Assembly: GCF_003050745.1 (NCBI RefSeq)
Contig: NZ_QAOF01000001.1
Span: forward strand, 1,054,001-1,118,000
Length of the DNA stretch: 64,000 nucleotides
From: Sphingomonas sp. PP-CE-3G-477
GTDB taxonomy: Bacteria > Pseudomonadota > Alphaproteobacteria > Sphingomonadales > Sphingomonadaceae
Reading direction: 5' to 3'
In this document: positions 48,362 through 56,971 of the stretch, piece after piece
Layout: each line of letters starts with the position of its first letter
Numbering within the stretch: position 1 is the first letter of the stretch
Notes under the pieces: generated by a model
What the model was told of the DNA's origin: nothing
Seen by the model: only the letters and a program-made list of their open reading frames with translations
Database searches by the model: none
Made by a program: the position numbers and the translations under genes

Positions 48362-50416
48362 TCAACCGAAGGCTTGGTCCGTACCCAAGTCCCGGGGTGC
48401 CAACAGCATGGCTCGGCGGACGTGGTCCGGGTTCGCCAGGGTGCGTGAGGGCTTGCCAATCAGATAACCCTGGATCGCGCCACATCCTTCACGCGTGACG
48501 ATGGACAATTGCGCCGGTTGCTCGATCCCTTCCGCGAGGACCGGCATATCCAGGCTGGAGCCGAGCGCGGTGACGGACCGCAGGATGGCGACTGCCTGCT
48601 CGCTATGCTCGATTTCCGCGACAAAGGACGCGTCGAGCTTGATCCTGTCGAACGGAAACGAGCGCAGAACGTCGAGCGAAGAGTATCCGACGCCGAAGTC
48701 GTCCAGTGCCAGGGCGATGCCCATGGCCTTTAACTGACGAAGCTGGTTCAGGGCGAAGTCGCGGTCGTGGATGATGGCGCTTTCCGTCAATTCCAGCGAG
48801 AGCCGTTCGACCGGCAGGCCACTGTCTTCGAGCGCGGACCGCACCGTCTCGACCAGTTGAGGGTCTGACAGATGCAGCGGTGACAGGTTCACCGCGACCA
48901 TGTGGCGATTGGTCCAGAGGGCGGCTTCGAAACAGGCCTGGCGCAGGACCCAGATACTCAGCGGCACGATCTGCCCGCTCTCCTCCGCTACCGGAATGAA
49001 CGTTGCTGGCGAGATCGAACCGCGCGTCGGATGGTGCCAGCGGATCAGCGCTTCGTACCCGGTGATCTCGCCGGTCGCGACCGAGGCCTGAACTTGATAG
49101 TGGAGTTCGAACGCGCCGGCGGCGACCGCGTTACGGAGGTCGCTGGCAAGTTCGCGTCGATCGCGGACTGCGTCATCCATCTCGGCCTGGTAGTAACATG
49201 GCTCGTCGGAGTGCAGCGATTTGGCGCGGTACATCGCGAGATCCGCCTTGGCGAGAAGCGTATCGGCGTCGAGCCCGTCATGGACCGCCAAGGCCACACC
49301 GATGTTTGCCCCGACCGACGCGGTGAACCGCTCGAACTCGAAAGGGGCCGTGAACGTCGCGCGCAGACGATCGAGGAAATCCGCCAGGTCGGCCGGGGTG
49401 TCGTAGGAGATCAGGGCAGCGAACTCGTCACCGCCAAGGCGAGCGATGCTTTCGCCGCGCCGCTGGGCTGCAACGAACCGCGTCGACAACGCGATCAGCA
49501 GTTGGTCGCCGGCTTGATGCCCATAGGTATCGTTGACCGCCTTGAAGCGCGACAGGTCCATCATGACGACCGCCATGCATGGGCGTCCGGACTTCAATCC
49601 CAGTCGTCGACCAAGCTCTTCGTTGAAGCTCATGCGGTTGGGCAGGTCGGTCAGGCCGTCATGCAATGCCATCCGCCTGAGGCGCCGATAGGATTCGTCC
49701 TGGCTATGTCCGTCGATCAACGCGCTGAGCGCGGCACATCCGACCACGAGCAGCGCGGCGATCGCGGTCGTGATCCCCAGAGCGGACAGCGTTCCGTCGG
49801 ACAGGCCGTCGCCGAGTTGCAGAACAGCGATGTTCATCGCCGCCATACCGGTGAAATGCAGCACCGCGACGCTCAACCCCAGCATCCCGCCAGCGCGTGC
49901 CCGCCGCCATCGGCCAGCGCGCTTCACGATGTGAAACGCAGCCGCGGACAGCACCGCCGAGAGAACGATCGAAGCGAGAACGTATCGCCAGTCCCACGTG
50001 ACGATCCCGTCGATCCGGTACGCCGACATGCCGAGATAGTGCATCGCCGACACCGCCACGCCGATGATCGCGCCACCGGCGATACCCGTCCAACGTTGCC
50101 GCATCGCCGCAAGTGCAAGTCCTGGAACGGCGACGACGATCGCCAGAAGCAGCGAGGCAAAGGTCAGGATCGGATCGAGTACCACGGGGGCCTGCGTGCG
50201 GAATGCCATCATCGCGACGAAATGCGTCGACCAGACCATGGTCCCGGTGCTGACCGCGGTCAGCAGGACCCAGCCGAGCCGGCTATATCCCATCGCCGAC
50301 CGGATCCGGCCGAACAATTGCACCGTCGCAGCCGAGCCGATCAGGCATACGGCGAGGGCAACCACGACGAGCCGCAGATCATGGTCCTGCGTGATGCAAA
50401 GCGCGATCTTCATCAT
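48362..50416 (-). CDS. MHYT-GGDEF-EAL cyclic-di-GMP turnover protein
   Basis: A 684-residue membrane protein. The N-terminal MHYT sensor has seven transmembrane segments with repeated motifs (THFVAMMAF, MHYLGMSAY, LHFTGMAAM), proposed to bind copper and sense oxygen, CO or NO. It is followed by a GGDEF domain with intact GGDEF at 328-332 and an EAL domain with E455-A456-L457 and DDFGVGYSSL. Both active sites look complete, so it can in principle make and degrade cyclic-di-GMP. The start overlaps the GAF gene stop (ATGA). It is the only such enzyme in the window and lies close to the Pel locus. Confidence 0.92.
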   Translation of the reverse strand: MMKIALCITQDHDLRLVVVALAVCLIGSAATVQLFGRIRSAMGYSRLGWVLLTAVSTGTMVWSTHFVAMMAFRTQAPVVLDPILTFASLLLAIVVAVPGLALAAMRQRWTGIAGGAIIGVAVSAMHYLGMSAYRIDGIVTWDWRYVLASIVLSAVLSAAAFHIVKRAGRWRRARAGGMLGLSVAVLHFTGMAAMNIAVLQLGDGLSDGTLSALGITTAIAALLVVGCAALSALIDGHSQDESYRRLRRMALHDGLTDLPNRMSFNEELGRRLGLKSGRPCMAVVMMDLSRFKAVNDTYGHQAGDQLLIALSTRFVAAQRRGESIARLGGDEFAALISYDTPADLADFLDRLRATFTAPFEFERFTASVGANIGVALAVHDGLDADTLLAKADLAMYRAKSLHSDEPCYYQAEMDDAVRDRRELASDLRNAVAAGAFELHYQVQASVATGEITGYEALIRWHHPTRGSISPATFIPVAEESGQIVPLSIWVLRQACFEAALWTNRHMVAVNLSPLHLSDPQLVETVRSALEDSGLPVERLSLELTESAIIHDRDFALNQLRQLKAMGIALALDDFGVGYSSLDVLRSFPFDRIKLDASFVAEIEHSEQAVAILRSVTALGSSLDMPVLAEGIEQPAQLSIVTREGCGAIQGYLIGKPSRTLANPDHVRRAMLLAPRDLGTDQAFG

Positions 50417-50925
50417 GCTGCGCTACCTTCGCGCCACAGGTCGCCACGCGCTTCCAGTGCCATCGATGCCTGACGCGCCAGGCCCAAAAGGTAGGCGCGC
50501 TGGTCGGGCGAGGAGGGGGGGCGTGTCACGGTGTCGAGCACGCACAGCGCACCGACATCGACACCGTTCAGAAGCGTGAGCGGAGCGCCGATATAGTAGC
50601 GAACGAAGGGGTCTCCGGTAACGATCGAAAAATCGGCAAAGCGGGGATCGACTTCGGCATCGCAACATTCCAGCACGCCTGGATGGTCCAGCGTGTGCCC
50701 GCAGAAACCATTCTCCCGAGGTATGCAGGTTACCGCCATCCCCACGGCAGCCTTGAACCATTGGTCGTCGCTGTGGATCACCGACAGCACGGCGATCGGC
50801 GCGTCGAACGATAATGCCGCTTGATGGACGAACCGATCGAATGCCGGTTCAGGTAACGTATCCAGAACACCGAGCCGCTTCACGGCATGGGAGCGCCGAC
50901 GCTCCTGAAAGAGATTTTTGAACAT
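50413..50925 (-). CDS. GAF domain protein
   Basis: A 170-residue protein that is nearly all one GAF domain (about 15-165), with the group-typical segment RENGFCGHTL and a conserved CVLD near the end. Free-standing GAF proteins of this type bind small ligands or act as light or redox sensors. It is translationally coupled to the MHYT-GGDEF-EAL gene, which suggests it feeds a signal to that enzyme. A perfect 12-bp palindrome lies 17 bp before the start. Confidence 0.8.
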   Translation of the reverse strand: MFKNLFQERRRSHAVKRLGVLDTLPEPAFDRFVHQAALSFDAPIAVLSVIHSDDQWFKAAVGMAVTCIPRENGFCGHTLDHPGVLECCDAEVDPRFADFSIVTGDPFVRYYIGAPLTLLNGVDVGALCVLDTVTRPPSSPDQRAYLLGLARQASMALEARGDLWREGSAA

Positions 50926-50941
50926 CGACGGACCACCACGG

Positions 50942-50953
50942 GGTTAGCTAACC
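50942..50953. promoter_or_regulatory. Perfect 12-bp palindrome upstream of the GAF gene
   Basis: GGTTAGCTAACC reads identically on both strands and lies 17-28 bp upstream of the GAF-MHYT operon start, where a repressor or activator could bind. Chance occurrence is possible in 244 bp but not frequent. The rest of the gap (50954-51169) shows nothing certain; a plus frame at 51008-51150 looks coding but runs antisense into the GH144 gene. Confidence 0.45.
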
Positions 50954-51169
50954 GCCGACATATCCAATCAAACTGTTTAGGATTGGTAATCGGTCTGCGG
51001 GAACGGATGGCGGTGCGCGATGAAATCGCAGCGTCACTCGTCGACCTGAAAGTCCCTGACGTTGCAGCTACTTATAAGATGACGCACGCATTGATTGCCG
51101 GCATCGCTGGTCGCTATGGGCTGGCCATGGAGAGAACTGCGCGGCGATCATCCTTCGCGCTGCCGACGA

Positions 51170-52618
51170 TCAAGCCAGCCAACCGCCTGCGAAGCCAGCG
51201 CGTTGCAGGCCGCGGCGGATGTGCGGGTTGCCGCGCATCGTCGTCCAGACCAGACCGGTCCGCCAATTCTCCATCATCACGACGATCGCGCCTTGGTCGA
51301 TCCCGAGATAGTCGTTGTCGACCCAGCCCATCTTCGGATCGATGCTGCCATGTTTCAACGGCGTCGCCGCTGCCGTCAGCGTCGGATTGAACGAGTCGAG
51401 AAATCCGTATTTGCCGTAGATCTGCGTGCCGTAGCGCCCGTGCATCGTCTCGATCGCACGGCGTGCCAGTTCCGGCTCGAACGCGATCGATGCCGCGGCT
51501 GCGGTCGGTGCCAGCGTGCCGTCGTCGCGATCGTCGGGCCCGCGCGCGGAATAGCTGAAGAATTCGCGCTTGCGCCCGCCGAGGTCGATCGTGAAGTCGC
51601 CCGGCCCGTCGCAGGCCGTCAGCCCCCAGACGTCGGGGCCATAGCCGCTCCACCCGCCCGGATTGGCGATCGCATAGGCCCGTTGCGCGCGCACCGCACG
51701 GCGGCTGTTCTCGAAATAGTCGATGCCCTTCTTCGCCATGTAGCGATCGCGAATGCCGCGGAAGTCGATCCAGCAATGGCTGTATTGATGCACGAACAGC
51801 GGCGCGAAATGGATGTGCGGCTCGCCACCCCATTTGTCGGTCCACTGCGCGTCGAAGCGATCGGTCCATGCGTCCCAGGTCTCGGCGGGCAAGGCGTGCG
51901 TCGGCGATCCCAGCGCCAGCACGTACAGCAGCAGCGCCTCGTTATAGATGTTCCAGTCGTGTGCGATGAACCCGCTCTCGGGGTGCCAGCCCATCGACAT
52001 GAACGGCGGGCGCGGTACGATCCAGCTCCAGTCGATCGCGGCATAGAGCTGATCCGCGAGCGCACGGATTCGCACCTCGCCGGAATGATCCGAATCGAAC
52101 CAGCTCTGCGCGAACAGCACGCCGCCGATCAACAGCGCCGTGTCGATCGTCGACAGCTCCGCGCGCGCGAACCGGTGGCCCTTGGTGGTGCCGAGGAAGT
52201 GGTAGAACAGACCCTTGTAGCCGCTGTCGTCGCTCTTGCTGTCGCCCTGCGGCGCGGCGGCGAAGAATTCCAGCGTGGTAAGCGTCCGCGAGCGCGCCTC
52301 GTCGCGCGTGATCCAGCCGTTGGCGACGCCGATCGGATAGGCGGTCAGCGCGAAACCGACCGCGGCGATCGACGCGAACGACGGTGTCGGCCAGCGATCC
52401 GGCGCTAGCCCGGTGGCGGGATCGCTGGTTTCCCAGAAAAAGCGGAAACTGCGCTGGTGAAGATCGGCGAGCAGCGCGGTCGGCATCGCCGTTCCGGTGG
52501 CCGTACCGGTAGGGGGGGCACCGGTCCCGAGCCGGTTGGCGGACGGCATCGCGCAGCCAGCCATCAGTCCCGCCAAGCCCAACGTCGTGTGGCCCAGCAT
52601 CTGCCTGCGATCGATCAT
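51170..52618 (-). CDS. GH144-type glucan hydrolase (glycoamylase-like), lipoprotein
   Basis: A 482-residue protein of the glycoamylase-like family (PF10091), which in CAZy terms is GH144, endo-beta-1,2-glucanase. The N-terminus carries twin arginine (DRRQMLG) plus a lipobox (LMAGC), so it is an exported lipoprotein. The (alpha/alpha)6 barrel covers about 50-480, with conserved aromatic and acidic segments such as DTALLIGGVLFAQ, GWHPESGF and GWVDNDYLGIDQG. AAGGACG upstream supports the start. It is third in the lacI-receptor-GH144 operon and would cut polymer at the cell surface. Beta-1,2-glucan is inferred from the family, not shown. Confidence 0.8.
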   Translation of the reverse strand: MIDRRQMLGHTTLGLAGLMAGCAMPSANRLGTGAPPTGTATGTAMPTALLADLHQRSFRFFWETSDPATGLAPDRWPTPSFASIAAVGFALTAYPIGVANGWITRDEARSRTLTTLEFFAAAPQGDSKSDDSGYKGLFYHFLGTTKGHRFARAELSTIDTALLIGGVLFAQSWFDSDHSGEVRIRALADQLYAAIDWSWIVPRPPFMSMGWHPESGFIAHDWNIYNEALLLYVLALGSPTHALPAETWDAWTDRFDAQWTDKWGGEPHIHFAPLFVHQYSHCWIDFRGIRDRYMAKKGIDYFENSRRAVRAQRAYAIANPGGWSGYGPDVWGLTACDGPGDFTIDLGGRKREFFSYSARGPDDRDDGTLAPTAAAASIAFEPELARRAIETMHGRYGTQIYGKYGFLDSFNPTLTAAATPLKHGSIDPKMGWVDNDYLGIDQGAIVVMMENWRTGLVWTTMRGNPHIRRGLQRAGFAGGWLA

Positions 52619-52651
52619 GACGTCCTTCGTTTACTGATAAGCAAGGGTAGA

Positions 52652-52680
52652 GGCGGGACGCAGCAACGCGGCGTCCCGCC
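52652..52680. repeat. 10-bp stem-loop between TonB receptor and GH144 genes
   Basis: GGCGGGACGC (52652-52661) and GCGTCCCGCC (52671-52680) form a perfect 10-bp stem with a 9-base loop in the 70-bp spacer. No T-run follows on the transcribed strand, so it is probably an mRNA-stabilising or partial-termination hairpin that sets receptor expression above that of the enzyme. Confidence 0.6.
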
Positions 52681-52688
52681 GGAATAGT

Positions 52689-55600
52689 CTAGAAGGAGAA
52701 GCCGGCCGACAGCTTGATGGTACGCGGTGCGTTGCCGCCGATGCTGTAGGACGACCGCTGACCAAAGGCCGGATCGCTCGCATTGGCGTTGAAGTCGACA
52801 TAGTTGCGATCGTTCATGACGTTCAGGATATCGAGCCGCATACGGATCCGCGCCTGATCGTTTACGAAGCCGATTGGCACGTATTTGGTGAAGGCGAAAT
52901 CGAGCTGACGGCGACCCCAGGCATCGCCGAGGCCAGCCGTCTGCCGTCCGACCAGGACACGCCCGAACGGATCCGCATTGTCGATGAAGCCCTTCACAAA
53001 GCTCGGCGATTCGATCTGGAACTTGCTCGAGAAGGTCACGCCGATCGGGGTGTCTACGCTGCCCGCGATCACGAACCGGTGACGCGGCACGCCGGACGAG
53101 CGCAGCGTCGGATAGTCCGAGATCTGCGCATAATCGAGCGAATAGGTCTCGCCGAACTGCCGGTTCTCTTCCGCCCGGGTATAGGTGTAGGTGGCGTCGA
53201 TGCTCCACGGCGAAGATGCCGAATACACCTTGGTCAGCTTGAAATAGGCGGCGTCCGAATTGGTCTTCAGGCCGTTGCTGCCGAGGATTATCGAGCCGTA
53301 GCCGCTGGGCGTGAAGGTGAAGGGCGATTGCGGGATATCGGTCGCCGAGGTCGGATCGTTGAAGAAGAACGAGCCGTCCGGACGGCGATTGCCGAGCAGG
53401 AAGACGAACCCGTCATTGCTTTCGATATGCGTGACGCCGAACTCCAGCTCGACCGGCGAGAAGCGACCGCGCACGCCAAGGCTGAACTGGTCCGAATAGG
53501 GCACCTTCAGGTCGTTCTTCATGAAGCGGAACTCGCTGCCGCCGCCGGTCGCGGCGCCGAGCAGTTGCTGGCGCCCGGCATCGGTCAGGTAGATCGGATT
53601 CCAGGCTATGCAGGTCTGGCTCGGCGTACAGGGATTGACCGAGTCGTTGCCGATGAAGTTGAAGCTGCGGACCTGGAACCGGCCCTGGCTGACCTCCTGT
53701 TGCAGGAAGTCGAACTGGTTGCGGTCGTACGACCGGCCATAGCCGCCGAACATCGAGAAGCGGCCCGCGTCGTCAAAGCGATAGGTGAAGCCGAGACGCG
53801 GCTGCCACGCGCCCTTGAACGCCTTCCGCTTGCTGCCGTCGGTGATGAAGTCGTTGATGTTATAATCGGCGCCGATGAGGTTCGGATAGTTTTCAGGCGA
53901 CACCGCAGCCACATTGACCGCTGGCGTGACGTAATCGAGATAGGCGGGGGTCCGCTCGTAATCCCAGCGCAGGCCGAGGTTCAGCGTGAGGTGACTGGTG
54001 ACGTCCCAATCGTCCTGCGCGTAAAAGCCGATCTGGAAGTTCTTGGACCGGACCGTCGCGTTACCCGACGCATCCGTCGTCGCACCGAACTGGAGCCGGT
54101 AGGGCAACGTGTCATTGAAGGCGACGCCGGGGATCGCGTTGACGTCATAGGTGTATAGCGGGTTGGTCAGGTTCTGCTCGAGCGAGTTGAGCTTCACCCA
54201 TTTGGCCTTGCCGCCCACCTTGATCGTGTGGCCCTGGAAGCCGGTGAAGGTGAAATCGTCCTGGAACGTCCAGCCTTTCTGGCCCTTCGACTGGAAGTTG
54301 CTGCCCGCGCCGAACCGCAAGAGGTCAGTCCGTGAGACGGCCGTTCCGAACCGCTGGGTCGCCTGGAAGAATTGCGTGATGCCGTCGCTGGCGGGCGTCG
54401 GGGAGAAGACCGCATCCTCATAGGACAGGCGCACATCGTTGATCCACTGGTTGCCGGTATGCTGCCAGCGCAGCAGCCCGCGCTTTTCATCGACCTTGTT
54501 GAGCGTGGATGTACTCGCCGCGTCGATCCCGGTGGTGTTCTGGAGGCCCGATTCGTTGCGGTACTTGCCGGACAGCTCGATCAGGTCGTTGTCGGTCGGC
54601 ACGATGTCGATCTTGCCGAAATACAGGTCTTCCTTGAACGTCTGCGCGAAGGTGCCGAAATTATCGCGATACTGCTCGGGGACCGACGAAATCGGGAAAT
54701 CGTTGTTCGGGCGGACGTCATAAGGGCTGGAGATGCGCTTGCCTTCGTAGGTGCCGAAGAAGTGCATTTTGTCCTTGATGATCGGGCCACCCAGCGCGGC
54801 GCCGAACTGTTTGTTGCTGGTGTCCGCCTTGGGGATGTTGGTCGGGAAGATCTCGCTCGGGCGGCGGTCGCGCAGATCCTGGTTGGTGAAGTCGAAAAAC
54901 GCCTCGCCGTGAAACTCGTTGGTGCCCGACTTGGTGCCCGCGGTGATCGCGACCGAACTCACCTGGTCGAACTCGGCCTTGTAGTTGGACGACAGCACCT
55001 GATACTCGCCGATCGCGAGCTGCGGAAAGGGGTTGCCCGAGCTGGTGTCCTGGCCAGTGATGCCGTTCTTGAGGACATAATCCTTCTGGCTGACGCCATC
55101 GATGAAGACGTTGACCGTGCGGCTGTCCTGCGCGCCACCCTGGATGCGCGACGTGCCGCTCGAGTCCTCCAGGAAGCGGACGCCCGGCGCCAGATCGGCA
55201 AAGGCGAGGAAGTTGCGATTGTTCTGCGGCAGCTGCTCAATCAGCCGCGACGAGATGACGCTGCCGACCTGGCCACCCGACAGCGATCGGATGCGGTTGC
55301 CGGTGACGACGATCTCGTCGCCAGCCGCCGCGGCCCCCGTAGCGGGCGTATCGCCGGGCGTGGCTTCACCGGCGGTACCCGTGGGGGCAGGTGTTCCGGC
55401 GGCTGCGAGATCGAGATCGAGGCCGGCCACCTGGCCGACGCGCAGCGTGAGGGCGTCCGAATTGCGCGTGCCGTTGCGCTGCTTGATCTCGAGGCGATAG
55501 GTGCCCGCGCGCAGCGACGCGAAATTGTACGCGCCGTTCGCGTCTGCCGGCACGGTGCGCCGCAAGCCCGTGGAAATCTCGACCGCGGTGACCTCGACGA

Positions 55601-55742
55601 CCGGATTGTCGGCGGGTGCGGTGATCGTGCCGCGCAGCGAGGCCTGGCCGACCTGCGCCACTGCCGGCGTCGGCGCAAACAGCAGCCCGCTCGACAGCGC
55701 CGTCAGCGAGACGACCGCCGCGCGCAACATCATCTTGGTCAT
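52689..55742 (-). CDS. TonB-dependent receptor with N-terminal carboxypeptidase-like domain
   Basis: A 1017-residue outer-membrane receptor with signal peptide to about residue 29 (PAVAQ), an Ig-like carboxypeptidase regulatory domain (about 32-110), an alanine/proline linker, plug (about 145-270, GDEIVVTGNRIRS) and a barrel ending SAGFSF. Receptors of this Oar-like build import larger carbohydrates in sphingomonads. The start overlaps the lacI stop (ATGA), so it is co-translated with the regulator. With GH144 and GH3 next door, oligosaccharide uptake is the likely job. Confidence 0.9.
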   Translation of the reverse strand: MTKMMLRAAVVSLTALSSGLLFAPTPAVAQVGQASLRGTITAPADNPVVEVTAVEISTGLRRTVPADANGAYNFASLRAGTYRLEIKQRNGTRNSDALTLRVGQVAGLDLDLAAAGTPAPTGTAGEATPGDTPATGAAAAGDEIVVTGNRIRSLSGGQVGSVISSRLIEQLPQNNRNFLAFADLAPGVRFLEDSSGTSRIQGGAQDSRTVNVFIDGVSQKDYVLKNGITGQDTSSGNPFPQLAIGEYQVLSSNYKAEFDQVSSVAITAGTKSGTNEFHGEAFFDFTNQDLRDRRPSEIFPTNIPKADTSNKQFGAALGGPIIKDKMHFFGTYEGKRISSPYDVRPNNDFPISSVPEQYRDNFGTFAQTFKEDLYFGKIDIVPTDNDLIELSGKYRNESGLQNTTGIDAASTSTLNKVDEKRGLLRWQHTGNQWINDVRLSYEDAVFSPTPASDGITQFFQATQRFGTAVSRTDLLRFGAGSNFQSKGQKGWTFQDDFTFTGFQGHTIKVGGKAKWVKLNSLEQNLTNPLYTYDVNAIPGVAFNDTLPYRLQFGATTDASGNATVRSKNFQIGFYAQDDWDVTSHLTLNLGLRWDYERTPAYLDYVTPAVNVAAVSPENYPNLIGADYNINDFITDGSKRKAFKGAWQPRLGFTYRFDDAGRFSMFGGYGRSYDRNQFDFLQQEVSQGRFQVRSFNFIGNDSVNPCTPSQTCIAWNPIYLTDAGRQQLLGAATGGGSEFRFMKNDLKVPYSDQFSLGVRGRFSPVELEFGVTHIESNDGFVFLLGNRRPDGSFFFNDPTSATDIPQSPFTFTPSGYGSIILGSNGLKTNSDAAYFKLTKVYSASSPWSIDATYTYTRAEENRQFGETYSLDYAQISDYPTLRSSGVPRHRFVIAGSVDTPIGVTFSSKFQIESPSFVKGFIDNADPFGRVLVGRQTAGLGDAWGRRQLDFAFTKYVPIGFVNDQARIRMRLDILNVMNDRNYVDFNANASDPAFGQRSSYSIGGNAPRTIKLSAGFSF

Positions 55743-56806
55743 TGGAGTTCCCCTTTTCCCGATTGTTCGGGTTTGTTGTTGTGGAGGTTGGAAGGATTAA
55801 GGCGGTGCTGGCTGTGGCTTGCCGGACCGGTGGATTCGCGGACGATCACGATCGGTACGCGCTGCTCGACACCGCCGTCGTCGTCGCCCGCGATCGCCTT
55901 CACCAGCCGCGCGACCGCGCTGGCGCCGAAGCTGGCGATGTCGATGCTCGCCGAGGTCAGCGACGGCGAGATGAGCCGGGTCAGCGGGATGTCGTCGAAT
56001 CCGGCGATCGCGATCTGGTCGGGAACGACGATGCCGGCCCGCTTGAGCGTCATCATCGCGCCGATCGCCATCATGTCGTTGGCAGCGAAGATCGCGTCGA
56101 TGTCGGCGCCCTCCTCGATCAGGCGCGCGGCGGCGTCGGCGCCCGACGGCTCCTTGAAGTCGCCGGCCAGCACGCGGAGCGAAAGCCCGGCGCGCGCGCA
56201 CGCCTCCTGCGCACCGCGCAGGCGCTCGTCGGCATCGATGTTGCCCGCGGGCCCGGAGATATGGACCAACCGTCGCCGGCCAGTCGCGATCAGATGCTCG
56301 ACTAGCGCCGACGCGCCCGCGACATTGTCGATGCGCAGTTCGGTGCGACCCGAGTGTCCCGGCGCGCAGTTGACCAGCACGGCGGGCATGCCGCGCGGCA
56401 GATGCGCGAGCAGTTCGTCCGCCGACACCTGCGGTGCCATCACCACCAGCCCGTCGACCCGGCCGCGCATCGCGTGGAGCGCCGCGACGCCGCGCTGCGC
56501 ATCGCCGTGCATCACCATCATCATGCAGTACAGGCCGCGCTCGGACGCCTCGCGGTCCATGCCGCGCAACAGCTCGGAGAAGAACTCGCCGTGCAGGTCG
56601 GGGACGACGACGCCGATCATGCCCGAGCGTGCCGAACTTAGATGGCGCGCCGCGGCGTGGGGGACATAGCCGAGCCGCAAGGCGACGCTTTCGATGTGTT
56701 CACGCACTTCGGGGCGCACATTGCTGTGCCCGTTGAGCGCGCGCGACACCGTCGCCACCGACACCGCGGCTTCGCGGGCGATATCACGGACAGTGGCGTG
56801 CGGCAT
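55739..56806 (-). CDS. LacI-family transcriptional regulator
   Basis: A 355-residue regulator with an N-terminal LacI helix-turn-helix (residues 4-58, VRDIAREAAVSVATVSRALN, with hinge helix PHAAARHL) and a periplasmic-binding-protein-like effector domain (60-330). It is first in its own operon with the receptor and GH144 genes and is divergent from the GH3 gene. The palindrome at 56866-56881 is its obvious operator, so it should repress both sides until a sugar binds. The inducer is unknown. Confidence 0.92.
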   Translation of the reverse strand: MPHATVRDIAREAAVSVATVSRALNGHSNVRPEVREHIESVALRLGYVPHAAARHLSSARSGMIGVVVPDLHGEFFSELLRGMDREASERGLYCMMMVMHGDAQRGVAALHAMRGRVDGLVVMAPQVSADELLAHLPRGMPAVLVNCAPGHSGRTELRIDNVAGASALVEHLIATGRRRLVHISGPAGNIDADERLRGAQEACARAGLSLRVLAGDFKEPSGADAAARLIEEGADIDAIFAANDMMAIGAMMTLKRAGIVVPDQIAIAGFDDIPLTRLISPSLTSASIDIASFGASAVARLVKAIAGDDDGGVEQRVPIVIVRESTGPASHSQHRLNPSNLHNNKPEQSGKGELQ

Positions 56807-56865
56807 GAAGCGTCGGTATCCCCTCTGGCACCGATCTGCGTGTTGCGACCGGCATCTTGTTCTTG

Positions 56866-56881
56866 ATGTAACCGGTTACAT
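56866..56881. promoter_or_regulatory. LacI-type operator palindrome
   Basis: ATGTAACCGGTTACAT is a perfect 16-bp palindrome with the central CG typical of LacI-family operators, 60 bp before the lacI start and about 90 bp before the GH3 start in the divergent intergenic region. It probably controls both transcription units. Confidence 0.8.
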
Positions 56882-56971
56882 GATCCAGAAGCAGGGATCA
56901 AGAACCTTGCGACGATCGTCTTTCCGGTGTGGGCTGGAGCGATCGCTACTGGCATGGACGGGGATGAGCGG

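Noticed and set aside
50887..51390. Plus-strand frame running into the GH144 gene antisense
   Set aside because: The part at 51008-51150 looks somewhat coding, but no ribosome site was seen and the rest is clear antisense shadow.
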